From positions 1-59,457 of the forward strand of contig JAUXGN010000016.1 in the NCBI GenBank assembly GCA_030622115.1: a stretch of 59,457 bases of DNA, written 5' to 3'. The notes under the pieces are model-generated. The model was not told the DNA's origin, searched no databases, and saw nothing but the letters and a program-made list of their open reading frames with translations. This document shows, one piece after another, positions 1-9,223 of the stretch. The translations under genes and the position numbers were made by a program. The stretch comes from Candidatus Eiseniibacteriota bacterium (GTDB taxonomy: Bacteria > Joyebacterota > Joyebacteria > Joyebacterales > Joyebacteraceae). Numbering within the stretch: the stretch's first letter is position 1; each line of letters opens with the position of its first letter.

Positions 1-155
1 GATCAGCTTCGCGGACACGCTGATGCTGCCGGCGGTCAGCATTGTGGACACGCTGGCGGTGTCGGAGATCAGCTTCGCGGACACGCTGATGCTGCCGGCG
101 GTCAGCATTGTGGACACGCTGGCGCTGTTGGAGATCAGCTTTGCGGACACGCTCG
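1..155. repeat. 66-bp in-frame tandem repeat, 2.3 copies
   Basis: Units at 1-66 and 67-132 are almost identical, differing only near the 3' end of the unit. A third, partial copy runs from 133 to about 153. The unit is a multiple of three and encodes 22 residues, so the array lengthens the protein without shifting its frame. It may continue to the left of the window. Confidence 0.9.
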
Positions 156-499
156 ATGGACCCGAAGGGATCTTGGCGGGAGATGGTGACGAGGATGATA
201 TCTCTGATCTGGCGCTCGCACGCTTCCGCACTGCCGAGTTGTACCTCTTCAAGCTCGACAATCCGGATCTGGCCATCGATTACTACACCGACGTCGTTTC
301 CCATCACGGCGAGTGTGCGTTGGCCCCGAAGGCAGCGCTGGCGATAGCATACGTGCGGGACAATATCCTGGACCAGCCCGTACTGGCCTCCGGAGCCTAC
401 CGCGATGTCATGGTCCTGTTTCCGGGAACCGAGCACGCGATTGTGGCCGAGAAGGCGCTGGCCGCTCTCGTGGAAAGGGAACATATCCTGCAACAGTAG
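2..499 (+). CDS. TPR-like protein, C-terminal part (5' end outside window)
   Basis: The frame is open from the left edge and ends at TAG 497-499, so only the C-terminal ~165 residues are visible. The first part is a 22-residue tandem repeat (unit close to ISFADTLMLPAVSIVDTLAV) present about 2.3 times. A short acidic linker follows, then about 100 residues of helical-pair sequence (LALARFRTAELYLFKLDNPD, later YRDVMVLFPGTEHAIVAEKA). That pattern, including a 'LFPGTEHA' type turn, is typical of tetratricopeptide proteins of the BamD/YbgF kind found before envelope genes in FCB bacteria. Function is unknown. The internal Met codons are not convincing starts, because the repeat continues upstream of them. 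Confidence 0.55.
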   Translation: MSFADTLMLPAVSIVDTLAVSEISFADTLMLPAVSIVDTLALLEISFADTLDGPEGILAGDGDEDDISDLALARFRTAELYLFKLDNPDLAIDYYTDVVSHHGECALAPKAALAIAYVRDNILDQPVLASGAYRDVMVLFPGTEHAIVAEKALAALVEREHILQQ

Positions 500-556
500 T
501 GCGTGCATCGCCCGTTCGATGTGGGCGGAGTGGCGCAGGCGTGGGGGAATCGAACA

Positions 557-1927
557 ATGGTGCTTATTCGGAGCGTCTCAGGTGTGCGCGGACTTGTGGG
601 TCAGGATCTGACGCCTGCCATCGTCTCAGGCTACGCTCGGGCGTTCGGCGCGATGGTCGGTGGCACTGTTGTTGTTGGATGGGACGCGAGAAGAGGCGGG
701 GCCGAACTCCACAACGCTGTTCTGAGCGGTCTTGAGGCCGCGGGCGTCGTGCCACACGACATCGGAGTGGTGCCCACTCCGACGGTTGGGATAGCCGTCA
801 GGCGTGGCCGGTTCTCGGGTGGGATGGTTGTGACAGCGAGCCACAATCCCGAGGAGTACAACGGTCTCAAATTCTTCACGGCAAGAGGGACTTTCCTTGA
901 GCGTCCCGACGTGGAACGCCTGCTCGCGGAGGTCGACGCGCGTGCGAGCGGCGGGATCTCCGACATGGCCCCTGTCGAGCCCGCACCGGGCGGACCGGCG
1001 CCGGGGAGCGGAGAGGCGAATTGGATCGAGCGACACCTCGATCTGATCCTGAACTGCGGGCTGATCTCTCTCGAAGCAATCAGGACCAACCCTCCGAAGG
1101 TCGTTGTAGATTGCGTGAACGCAGCGGGGTCGCGTGCTCTGCCCGAGTTGTTGAGGAAGCTCGGCTGTGATGTCGTCGAGCTGAACACATCGCCGGGGGC
1201 CGGGTTCCCGCATGGCGCCGAGCCGGTGCCTGAGTATCTCGGGCAACTCTCCGAGGCCGTGAGATCGGCAGGAGCATCCCTCGGGTGCGCGTGCGACCCG
1301 GATTGTGACCGGCTTGCTTTCGTGGATGAAACAGGACGGGCGATAGGAGAGGAGTACACTCTTGCGATGGCCACCGCCGCCATTCTTGATCAGAAAAAGG
1401 GTCCGGTTGTGGCGAACGTGTCGACGAGTCGTATGATCGATGATATCGCGAAAGAGCACTCTGTGCCTGTCTATCGCTCGCCGGTCGGGGAGATAAACGT
1501 TGTTGCGAAGATGCTCGAAGTGTCGGCCGTCATGGGTGGTGAGGGTAACGGAGGCGTCATCCTGCCGGAGGTTCACATGGGGCGGGATGCCTGCACGGCA
1601 GCGGCTCTTGTCGTCGGATGGATGGCCGCTCGCGGTGCGAAGAGCCTGGGCGAGCTGACATCGGGTTTCGGTAGCTACGCCATGATGAAGACGAAGATCG
1701 CGCGCGAGGACGCCGATCGTGATGCGATGGCACGCGTCATGCGGGAGGCGTTTCCCGACGGAGAGCTTGATCTTACCGACGGCCCGAAGATCATCCTGCC
1801 TTCGAGTTGGGTTCACACCCGTCCATCCGGGACGGAGCCGGTCGTGAGGATCATCGCGGAAGCGGAAAGCAAGTCCGAGGCCCAGCGTCTCATCGATTTG
1901 GCTACTGCCGCGCTTTCGGCGGCCTAG
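557..1927 (+). CDS. glmM: Phosphoglucosamine mutase / phosphohexomutase
   Basis: This alpha-D-phosphohexomutase is 456 aa long, the usual size. The phosphoserine loop TASHNPEEYNG has the catalytic Ser at about residue 95. The metal loop is DPDCDRLAF, the sugar-specificity loop is GEGNGGVILPEVHMGRDA, and the phosphate-binding loop is RPSGTEPVVRI. I chose ATG 557 because GGGGGA sits 8-9 nt upstream and the protein then begins at the conserved 'IRSVSGVRG'; the longer frame from 503 adds unconserved residues. It is followed 14 bp later by glmS, so GlcN-6-P to GlcN-1-P conversion is the likeliest role. The sugar loop resembles broad-specificity phosphomannomutase/phosphoglucosamine mutases, so use of mannose-P or glucose-P cannot be excluded. 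Confidence 0.88.
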   Translation: MVLIRSVSGVRGLVGQDLTPAIVSGYARAFGAMVGGTVVVGWDARRGGAELHNAVLSGLEAAGVVPHDIGVVPTPTVGIAVRRGRFSGGMVVTASHNPEEYNGLKFFTARGTFLERPDVERLLAEVDARASGGISDMAPVEPAPGGPAPGSGEANWIERHLDLILNCGLISLEAIRTNPPKVVVDCVNAAGSRALPELLRKLGCDVVELNTSPGAGFPHGAEPVPEYLGQLSEAVRSAGASLGCACDPDCDRLAFVDETGRAIGEEYTLAMATAAILDQKKGPVVANVSTSRMIDDIAKEHSVPVYRSPVGEINVVAKMLEVSAVMGGEGNGGVILPEVHMGRDACTAAALVVGWMAARGAKSLGELTSGFGSYAMMKTKIAREDADRDAMARVMREAFPDGELDLTDGPKIILPSSWVHTRPSGTEPVVRIIAEAESKSEAQRLIDLATAALSAA

Positions 1928-1941
1928 AGAGGGAATCGGCC

Positions 1942-3771
<1,830 letters not shown>

Positions 3772-3844
3772 CGCGGGCATCCAAGCATGTCGGGTAGCCG
3801 ATCGCGTCGTCGATCTCAGTGTCAGAGCCACAAGTGGAGAGAAC

Positions 3845-4891
3845 GTGAGCAAGGAAGAGATCATCAAGCTGACCCAGAAGGTTCGCTGCTCGGGCTGAGC
3901 GTCCAAACTTGGTCCGGAGGACCTCGCCGAGGCGCTTGAGAATCTGAAGCCGATCATCGATCCGCGCGTGCTGGTCTCCGCCAGTACGGCTGATGACGCC
4001 GGCGTCTATCTTATGGATGATGGACGAGCCATCGTTTTCACCCTCGACTTCTTCACGCCCGTTGTCGATGATCCACGTGACTTCGGTCGCATCTCGGCTG
4101 CCAACTCGCTCTCCGACGTATACGCGATGGGCGGAACACCCATTGTCGCATTGAACATCGCCTGCTTTCCGGAAAGCGAGCTTCCAGGCTGGGTCCTGAG
4201 CGAGATCCTGGCAGGTGGCCAGGAGAAAGCAATGGAGGCAGGTGTGCCCACGATCGGCGGGCACTCCGTCAGCGATATGGAACTCAAGTACGGTCTTGCC
4301 GTTGTCGGCACCATCGACCCTGAGAGCATCGTCACCAACGCGGACGCCAGAGCGGGTGACGTTATTGTTCTCACCAAGCCACTGGGGATCGGCATTCTGA
4401 CCACGGGGATCAAGTACGAGCGACTGTCGGCCAACGAAATCGCGCGCGTGACCGATGTCATGACCTCTCTTAACCATGCGGCGTCACAGGCGATGCTCAA
4501 GGCAGGCGCTCACTCGGCAACCGACATCACCGGGTTCGGTCTGGCGGGCCATGCTCTCGAGATGGCGGATGGGAGCGGGGTCACTCTGGAACTGAGTCTC
4601 GCCGACATCCCTGTTCTCGATGGGGCTGAGGAACTCGCGGCCTCCGGCATCGCGCCGGGCGGGCTCGGCACGAATCGCGAATACTTCGGTCGCCGGGTCG
4701 AGACCTCGATACGTGAGGGAGACGCACGGTTGAGTCTCATCTACGACCCGCAAACGTCGGGAGGTCTTCTCATCGCCCTGTCCCCTGAGAGTGTAGAGCT
4801 GTTTGGACAGGCGATGCTCAAGGCCGGCGTGGACTGGTGGACGATAGGCCGTGCAGTATCCGCAGTCGAGCGGCCTCTCGTCATCCTCTAG
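3845..4891 (+). CDS. selD: Selenophosphate synthase containing selenocysteine (UGA at codon 18)
   Basis: SelD makes selenophosphate from selenide and ATP for selenocysteine synthesis. Reading from GTG 3845 (GGAG 5 nt upstream), codons 1-17 give VSKEEIIKLTQKVRCSG. UGA 3896-3898 falls at the catalytic Cys/Sec position, and the frame continues as ASKLGPEDLAEALE into an ordinary SelD. With UGA read as Sec the product is 348 aa, matching E. coli SelD (347 aa). Downstream landmarks are DDAGVYLMDDGRA, AANSLSDVYAMGGTP, DITGFGLAGHALEMA and the C-terminal QTSGGLLIAL. The equivalent of E. coli Cys19 is Ser20, while Cys15 lies three residues before Sec, forming a CxxU pair. A strong hairpin follows the UGA, and tRNA-Sec is the next gene. 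A caller that stops at UGA would give a truncated protein beginning near 3968. Confidence 0.95.
3896..3934 (+). promoter_or_regulatory. Sec UGA codon with candidate bacterial SECIS hairpin
   Basis: UGA is at 3896-3898. A perfect 5-bp stem GGTCC 3911-3915 / GGACC 3919-3923 encloses a GGA loop. The loop starts 18 nt after the UGA, within the range known for bacterial SECIS elements recognised by SelB, and has G at the apex. The lower stem is not obvious by eye. The element overlaps coding sequence, as expected for bacteria. Confidence 0.75.
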
Positions 4892-4911
4892 CAAACGTCC
4901 CTCTTCTTGAC

Positions 4912-4917
4912 TATACT
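4912..4917 (+). promoter_or_regulatory. Candidate -10 box before tRNA-Sec
   Basis: TATACT lies 30 bp before the mature tRNA 5' end. TTGACT overlaps the box and is too close to serve as its -35, and no good -35 is seen 16-18 bp upstream. tRNA-Sec could also be co-transcribed with selD, whose stop codon is only 56 bp before it. Confidence 0.4.
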
Positions 4918-4947
4918 ACTTGGTAGCACGAACCGAAGAGATCGTGC

Positions 4948-5046
4948 GGGAGTGGATGGGTCCTGGTGGGCTCCAAGGGCTTCAAACCCTTATGTCGGGC
5001 GGCTGATCCCGTCCGAGGTGGGTTCGATTCCCACACATTCCCGCCA
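4948..5046 (+). tRNA. selC: tRNA-Sec (anticodon TCA)
   Basis: This 99-nt tRNA has the class features of bacterial selenocysteine tRNA. The acceptor is GGGAGTGG/ACATTCCC with discriminator G and encoded CCA. The D stem has six base pairs closed by a TGGT loop. The anticodon arm is AAGGG-CTTCAAA-CCCTT, reading UGA. The long variable arm is TCGGGCGG/CCGTCCGA (8 bp, loop CTGATC), and the T arm is GTGGG-TTCGATT-CCCAC. The eighth acceptor pair is a G-A mismatch, so the stack is 7+5 pairs plus one mismatch rather than a clean 8+5. It lies between selD and the PP-loop gene, which begins 32 bp after CCA. Confidence 0.95.
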
Positions 5047-5078
5047 CAACCTCTCACTGAGACGGGGATTCCCACAGG

Positions 5079-6050
5079 GTGAAGGCTCTCTCTCTCATGT
5101 CCGGTGGTCTGGACAGCATGCTCGCTGCCAAGCTCATGATGGAGCAGGGTATCGAGGTAATCGGTCTCAGTTTCATCTCGTCGTTCTTCGACGCGGAAGG
5201 CGCACAGAGGGGTGCGGCTGAACTCGGCATTGAGCTCGTCGTGATGGATTTCAGCGACGAGCTTCTCAAGGTCATCCGGTCGCCGAAGCACGGGTACGGC
5301 AAGCATATGAACCCATGCATAGACTGTCATGCGCTCATGCTGCGGCTGGCCGGTGAGCGGCTGGAGGAACTCGGCGCGTCGTTCGTCATCACCGGAGAAG
5401 TCGTAGGTCAGCGGCCCAAATCGCAGATGCGCTTCGGACTCGGCGTCGTCGAGCGAGTCTCCGGGCTTGAGGGATACCTTCTTCGACCGCTTTCTGCCAA
5501 GTTGTTGCCACCGACGGTGCCCGAGATCAAGGGGTGGGTCGATCGCGAGAAGCTCCTTGGTTTTCACGGCAGAAGTCGCAAGCCCCAGATGGCACTCGCG
5601 GAGGAATTCGGCATCAAGACGTACGCCACACCGGCCGGCGGGTGTCTTCTCACCGACGAGAATTTCTCGAGGGCGCTGAGAGATCTCAAGGAGCACGGAC
5701 GACTGACGCATTCCGGGATGCGGATTCTGAGCTTCGGCCGCCAGTTCCGGCTATCCGACACGGCGAAGCTGATCGTCGGCCGGAACCACACGGAGAACAC
5801 ACAACTCTTCAGGCTCAGGTCTGAGGATGATCTATTGGTGAAGGTCATGGACCACAAGGGCCCGGTGGGAGTGCTCTCCGGTGACGCAACCGATGGGGAT
5901 ATCGAACTCGCCGCTCGCGTCGTCGCGCGCTATTCCGATGCCGACGCACACGAATCTGTGACTGTGAGGGCCTGGAGTTCGGAGGACGACTCCAAGAAGA
6001 TCACGGTGGCGCCCTTCAGTTCGAAGGAAGTCAAGGAGCTGGCAATCTGA
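5079..6050 (+). CDS. PP-loop ATPase, tRNA-thiolation type, with NFACT-R-like C terminus
   Basis: 323 aa. The N-terminal ATP-pyrophosphatase P-loop SGGLDSML is at residues 8-15. The CxxC pair in HMNPCIDCH is at Cys80/Cys83, and PAGGCLLTD gives a third Cys at 189. This is the layout of thiouridine synthases of the MnmA/ThiI/TtuA kind, which adenylate a tRNA base and then exchange in sulfur. The C-terminal third (LSFGRQFRLSDTAKLIVGRN onward) resembles the NFACT-R RNA-binding domain that occurs fused to some PP-loop enzymes. GTG 5079 is the first start after tRNA-Sec and gives the expected MKALSLMSGG N terminus; a weak GGGGA lies about 12 nt upstream. Its position after selD-selC hints at sulfur or selenium tRNA modification, but the actual substrate is unknown. 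Confidence 0.75.
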   Translation: MKALSLMSGGLDSMLAAKLMMEQGIEVIGLSFISSFFDAEGAQRGAAELGIELVVMDFSDELLKVIRSPKHGYGKHMNPCIDCHALMLRLAGERLEELGASFVITGEVVGQRPKSQMRFGLGVVERVSGLEGYLLRPLSAKLLPPTVPEIKGWVDREKLLGFHGRSRKPQMALAEEFGIKTYATPAGGCLLTDENFSRALRDLKEHGRLTHSGMRILSFGRQFRLSDTAKLIVGRNHTENTQLFRLRSEDDLLVKVMDHKGPVGVLSGDATDGDIELAARVVARYSDADAHESVTVRAWSSEDDSKKITVAPFSSKEVKELAI

Positions 6051-6607
6051 TGAAGAATCTCGCGCTCACCGTTCTGGCTGTGTGCGCGATGCTCTTGGTC
6101 GCGTCCGCGACGACGTACGGGCAGGCGCCGGAGGAAGACAGGTCCTCGGCAGGCACGGCGATCACGCCTGCAGCAGGAGTGTCACCGCTCATCTCCGACG
6201 CGCTGAACCGCCCAAGCGGCGGCGTCGCGCTGGTCGCCTCTGCGGCCTATCCCGGGTTGGGGCAGCTTCTCAATGACGCGGAGACTAAGGCAGCCGTTAT
6301 CGGAGCCGCCGAGGCGTTCCTCCTGGCCCGTCTTGTTCTGGAGGACCGCTGGACGAGGAATTCGTACAAGAACTACGCGGAGACGGGCGCCGCTCTTTGG
6401 TACAACGAGTATTCGGAGCACTACGACAGGAGACAGACACTCATCTGGTGGGTGGCCATCGTGGCGCTCTACAGTCTCACCGATGCCTACGTCGATGCGC
6501 ATCTGGCTGGATTTGATGATCCTCTGCCTGCGTATCTCGACGTCGTCTCGATAGGGCCCGGCTCGAGCGGAGATGAACTCAGAGTGGCTTTGAGCGTTCG
6601 ATTCTGA
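6050..6607 (+). CDS. DUF5683-like exported/membrane protein
   Basis: 185 aa. Its ATG overlaps the stop of the PP-loop gene (TGATG), so the two are translationally coupled. A clear signal peptide (LALTVLAVCAMLLVASATTYGQA) is followed by a low-complexity stretch. Next come a 'SAAYPGLGQLLN' segment, a central hydrophobic helix (AAVIGAAEAFLLARLVL) and a second helix (LIWWVAIVALYSLTDAYVDAHL). The PGxGQ motif followed by an AYVDAHL helix is the DUF5683 pattern. The C terminus (LRVALSVRF) ends in an aromatic residue. Function is unknown. Confidence 0.6.
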   Translation: MKNLALTVLAVCAMLLVASATTYGQAPEEDRSSAGTAITPAAGVSPLISDALNRPSGGVALVASAAYPGLGQLLNDAETKAAVIGAAEAFLLARLVLEDRWTRNSYKNYAETGAALWYNEYSEHYDRRQTLIWWVAIVALYSLTDAYVDAHLAGFDDPLPAYLDVVSIGPGSSGDELRVALSVRF

Positions 6608-6649
6608 TCAACGAGCGCTTGCCCGTGTGCGGGAGACAGAGCTTTGCAC

Positions 6650-6673
6650 TGACGCGTATACTGACGCGTATGA
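6650..6673. repeat. 12-bp tandem duplication before lepB
   Basis: ACTGACGCGTAT is repeated twice head to tail about 13-37 bp upstream of the lepB start. It may be a slippage product and carries no recognised operator. Confidence 0.6.
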
Positions 6674-6686
6674 GGAGGCGTAGAGG

Positions 6687-7322
6687 ATGGCGAGGGAGAC
6701 CAAGAGGAAGGCTGTGAAGCCGAAGGGCAAGAGCTTCTACAGAGACTTCGTTGAGACCATTGTGACGGCCGTTCTGCTTGCTCTGATTCTCCGAGCGTTC
6801 GTCGTTCAGACCTTCAGGATTCCCTCGGGGTCCATGGAGGATACACTGCTCATCGGCGACTTCCTGGTCGTGAACAAGTTCATCTACGGCATAAAGGTGC
6901 CGTTCACCGAGACCCGCATTCGCGGTGTGCGGGAGCCGCAGCGCGGGGACGTCATAGTCTTCGAGTATCCGAATCCGAATCCGCGCGCGAAGAAAGAGAA
7001 CTACGTCAAACGCTGCATCGGTGTTGAGGGCGACATCGTTGAGATGAAGAACAACGTCGTCTACATCAACGGAGAGCCGATCACTGAGGACTACATCAAG
7101 CTCAAGCCACCGACTCCGAGGTGGTCGACCTTCGGTCCGGTGAAGATCCCCGAGGGGCAGCTTCTGATGCTCGGGGATAACCGCAACTACAGCGCCGATA
7201 GTCGCGACTGGGGTTTCCTCGACAAGAGCCTCATGCAGGGCAAAGCGATCGTGATCTACTGGTCGTGGGATCAGATCCTCAAGCGGCCCCGACTGGAGCG
7301 CTTCTTTCAGCTCATACGCTAG
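6687..7322 (+). CDS. lepB: Signal peptidase I
   Basis: 211-aa inner-membrane serine protease that removes Sec and Tat signal peptides. A basic N terminus is followed by one transmembrane helix (TIVTAVLLALILRAFVVQTF, about residues 24-43). The catalytic Ser49 is in IPSGSMEDTL and the general-base Lys108 in NYVKRCIG. The conserved LMLGDNRNYSADSRDWGF box E is present. The single-helix topology resembles Gram-positive, cyanobacterial and FCB enzymes more than E. coli LepB. A GAGGAGGCG-type site precedes ATG 6687. It presumably processes the several exported proteins seen in this window. Confidence 0.95.
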   Translation: MARETKRKAVKPKGKSFYRDFVETIVTAVLLALILRAFVVQTFRIPSGSMEDTLLIGDFLVVNKFIYGIKVPFTETRIRGVREPQRGDVIVFEYPNPNPRAKKENYVKRCIGVEGDIVEMKNNVVYINGEPITEDYIKLKPPTPRWSTFGPVKIPEGQLLMLGDNRNYSADSRDWGFLDKSLMQGKAIVIYWSWDQILKRPRLERFFQLIR

Positions 7323-7460
7323 CGGCGAGTATCGCTCACTCGTCTGCACGTCATGCACTGTGCCCCCTGAAGAGCGTTCACCGCGATGCTCTCCGGGGGG
7401 CGACGTGCGTGGCGCCGGTTCCGGGCGCTCCGTTCTCCATTCGACTGTCCTCTTTTCGGC

Positions 7461-7489
7461 TTGACACTCCATCAGCGTGGGGCTATGTT
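7461..7489 (+). promoter_or_regulatory. Sigma-70-type promoter of the hrcA operon
   Basis: TTGACA (7461-7466), a 17-bp spacer and TATGTT (7484-7489) form a near-consensus promoter. The CIRCE operator begins 8 bp after the -10 box, so the start site should lie inside or at the edge of the operator. Confidence 0.85.
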
Positions 7490-7496
7490 GTCAGTA

Positions 7497-7523
7497 TTAG
7501 CAGTCGCCGTACTAGAGTGCTAA
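7497..7523 (+). promoter_or_regulatory. CIRCE operator (HrcA binding site)
   Basis: TTAGCAGTC-N9-GAGTGCTAA matches the CIRCE consensus TTAGCACTC-N9-GAGTGCTAA with one mismatch in the left arm. It lies between the promoter and the hrcA start, as in autoregulated hrcA-grpE-dnaK-dnaJ operons. Confidence 0.95.
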
Positions 7524-7544
7524 CTGTGAAAGCCCGGAGGGCGA

Positions 7545-8591
7545 GTGCGACACGAAGACCTGACAGCTCGCGAAGAGCGCATTCTCTCGGCCATAGTCGA
7601 GTCCTATATCCGGTCAGCCAAGCCGGTGAGCTCGGCCGCCGTCGTGCGACGCGGCTCACTCAAGCTATCCTCGGCGACCGTCCGCAACGTCATGCGTTCT
7701 CTTGAGAATCGCGGTCTCATCGAACAGCCGCACACCTCTGCGGGCCGGATCCCGGCCGATCGCGGCTACCGATACTACGTCGACAGACTGATGGGTCCGG
7801 CGACCGTCTCGAACAGTGATAGAGCGCAGATCCGCGCGGGCATCTCGGTTCTTGGGGGAAGGGACATCGCGACCATCGTGACGGGAGTCTCCAGAACGCT
7901 GAGTGAACTGTGCAAACAGCTCGCCGTCGGTCTTGAGCCCGCCGTCGAGGGCGGAGTCATAGATCGTGTGGAACTTGTCCATCTGGAGGAGGAGCGCTGC
8001 CTCGTGGTCGCCGGGCTTCGGTCGGGTCAGACCAGAAGCGTCCTCATTGAGTGCCGGGAGAACGTATCGGAATCCGATGTTGCCGCTGCAACGGGGCTTC
8101 TCAACGATTGGCTTGACGGTCTGTCAATTGCTGAAGCCTCAGAGCTTCTGAAGCGGAAGCTCAAGCAGCGGGACTGTCCGTTTCGCGATCTGATCGGGAA
8201 TATCCACGATCGGTGGGATCGGATCTTCCATCTGCACGACTCGGAGCGCGTCCACTACGAGGGCGCTCGGTACATTCTCAGGAACCCCGAGTTTGCAGGA
8301 GACTCCTCGCTTCTCGGCGAGATCCTCGACAGCGAGGAGGCACTCGCTGATCTTGTGAGGAGGCCCGGGGGACGAGAGGTCGTGGTGATCATCGGCCACG
8401 AGAACCACCGGCGAAGGATGGAGGGAGTTTCTCTTATCGTAGGAAGCTATCGCGTCGGTGAGACCGTAGGGCGTATCGGAGTTATCGGTCCGACGCGAAT
8501 GCAGTACCGGAGGTTGGTCGGTGTTGTAGATCAGTTCTCGAGGCTCCTGGATGATCTTTTCTCCTCGAGCCATTGGCAGGAGCGACGATAG
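7545..8591 (+). CDS. hrcA: Heat-inducible transcription repressor HrcA
   Basis: 348 aa, the usual size. The N-terminal winged helix carries the family signature: LTAREERILSAIVESYI, then PVSSAAVVRR and LSSATVRNVMRSLENRGLIEQPHTSAGRIPADRGYRYYV. The central GAF-like part and the C-terminal part (GREVVVIIGHEN, SLIVGSYRVGETVGRIGVIGPTRMQY) are complete. GTG 7545 follows GGAGG at 7536-7540. HrcA represses the heat-shock operon through CIRCE until GroEL is titrated by unfolded proteins; the matching operator is immediately upstream, so autoregulation is expected. Confidence 0.97.
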   Translation: MRHEDLTAREERILSAIVESYIRSAKPVSSAAVVRRGSLKLSSATVRNVMRSLENRGLIEQPHTSAGRIPADRGYRYYVDRLMGPATVSNSDRAQIRAGISVLGGRDIATIVTGVSRTLSELCKQLAVGLEPAVEGGVIDRVELVHLEEERCLVVAGLRSGQTRSVLIECRENVSESDVAAATGLLNDWLDGLSIAEASELLKRKLKQRDCPFRDLIGNIHDRWDRIFHLHDSERVHYEGARYILRNPEFAGDSSLLGEILDSEEALADLVRRPGGREVVVIIGHENHRRRMEGVSLIVGSYRVGETVGRIGVIGPTRMQYRRLVGVVDQFSRLLDDLFSSSHWQERR

Positions 8592-8626
8592 ACCACGTCA
8601 CGTGGCGTGTGGAGGACGGACAGAGC

Positions 8627-9208
8627 TTGAGCAAGAAGAGCAAGGAAGCCAAGGCAGCCAAAGCAACATCGAGATCCACAGAGGAAACCGCACCGGTGGA
8701 CCAGGTGTCTCAGAAAGACGGGTCCGTGGGAGCCGATCCGGACGGAAGCGAGCTCAATGCCAAGTGGCTGCGAGCGCTCGCGGATCTCGACAACTACAAG
8801 AAGAGGGTGCAGCGTGAGCGGATCCAGTGGGACCGTTCGGCGCGTGAGGAAGTGCTCATCCCGATTCTGGAGGTCGTCGACAACTTCGAGCGTGCGATCT
8901 ACGGCGACGTCACCGATGCGGGAGACGCGAATGGTCCTGCAAGCAGGGACGCGAACGGCTCCGATACCGGAGACGCCTTCAGAGACGGTGTGGAACTCAT
9001 CTTCAGGCACTTCATAGATGTGCTTGAGAAAGGTGGTGTCACGCCCATAGAGACGGAAGGGCGTGATTTTGACCCCAATCTCCACGAGGCGGTAGGCCAC
9101 GTGGAATCCGACGGACACAAGACGGACCAGATCATACAGGAAATGCAGAAGGGCTATATGCTGGGCGACAGGCTTCTCAGGCCCGCACGCGTAGTAGTCG
9201 CGAAATAG
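8627..9208 (+). CDS. grpE: Nucleotide exchange factor GrpE
   Basis: 193 aa from TTG 8627, chosen because GGAGGA at 8611-8616 precedes it; the longer frame from TTG 8573 would overlap hrcA and has no ribosome-binding site. A charged, low-complexity N terminus leads into the dimerising helix (LRALADLDNYKKRVQRERIQ) and the four-helix and beta-wing region. That region includes IPILEVVDNFERA, and the conserved motif near the end (DFDPNLHEAV, then GYMLGDRLLRPARVVVAK). A short Asp/Gly/Asn-rich insertion (GDANGPASRDANGSDTGDAF) lies in the middle. It releases ADP from DnaK. It lies between hrcA and dnaK. Confidence 0.95.
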   Translation: MSKKSKEAKAAKATSRSTEETAPVDQVSQKDGSVGADPDGSELNAKWLRALADLDNYKKRVQRERIQWDRSAREEVLIPILEVVDNFERAIYGDVTDAGDANGPASRDANGSDTGDAFRDGVELIFRHFIDVLEKGGVTPIETEGRDFDPNLHEAVGHVESDGHKTDQIIQEMQKGYMLGDRLLRPARVVVAK

Positions 9209-9223
9209 GAAGGAAGAGAAACT

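Noticed and set aside
4907-5221. Plus-strand open frame over tRNA-Sec
   Set aside because: It reads through the tRNA-Sec gene and the start of the PP-loop gene and has no recognisable protein features.
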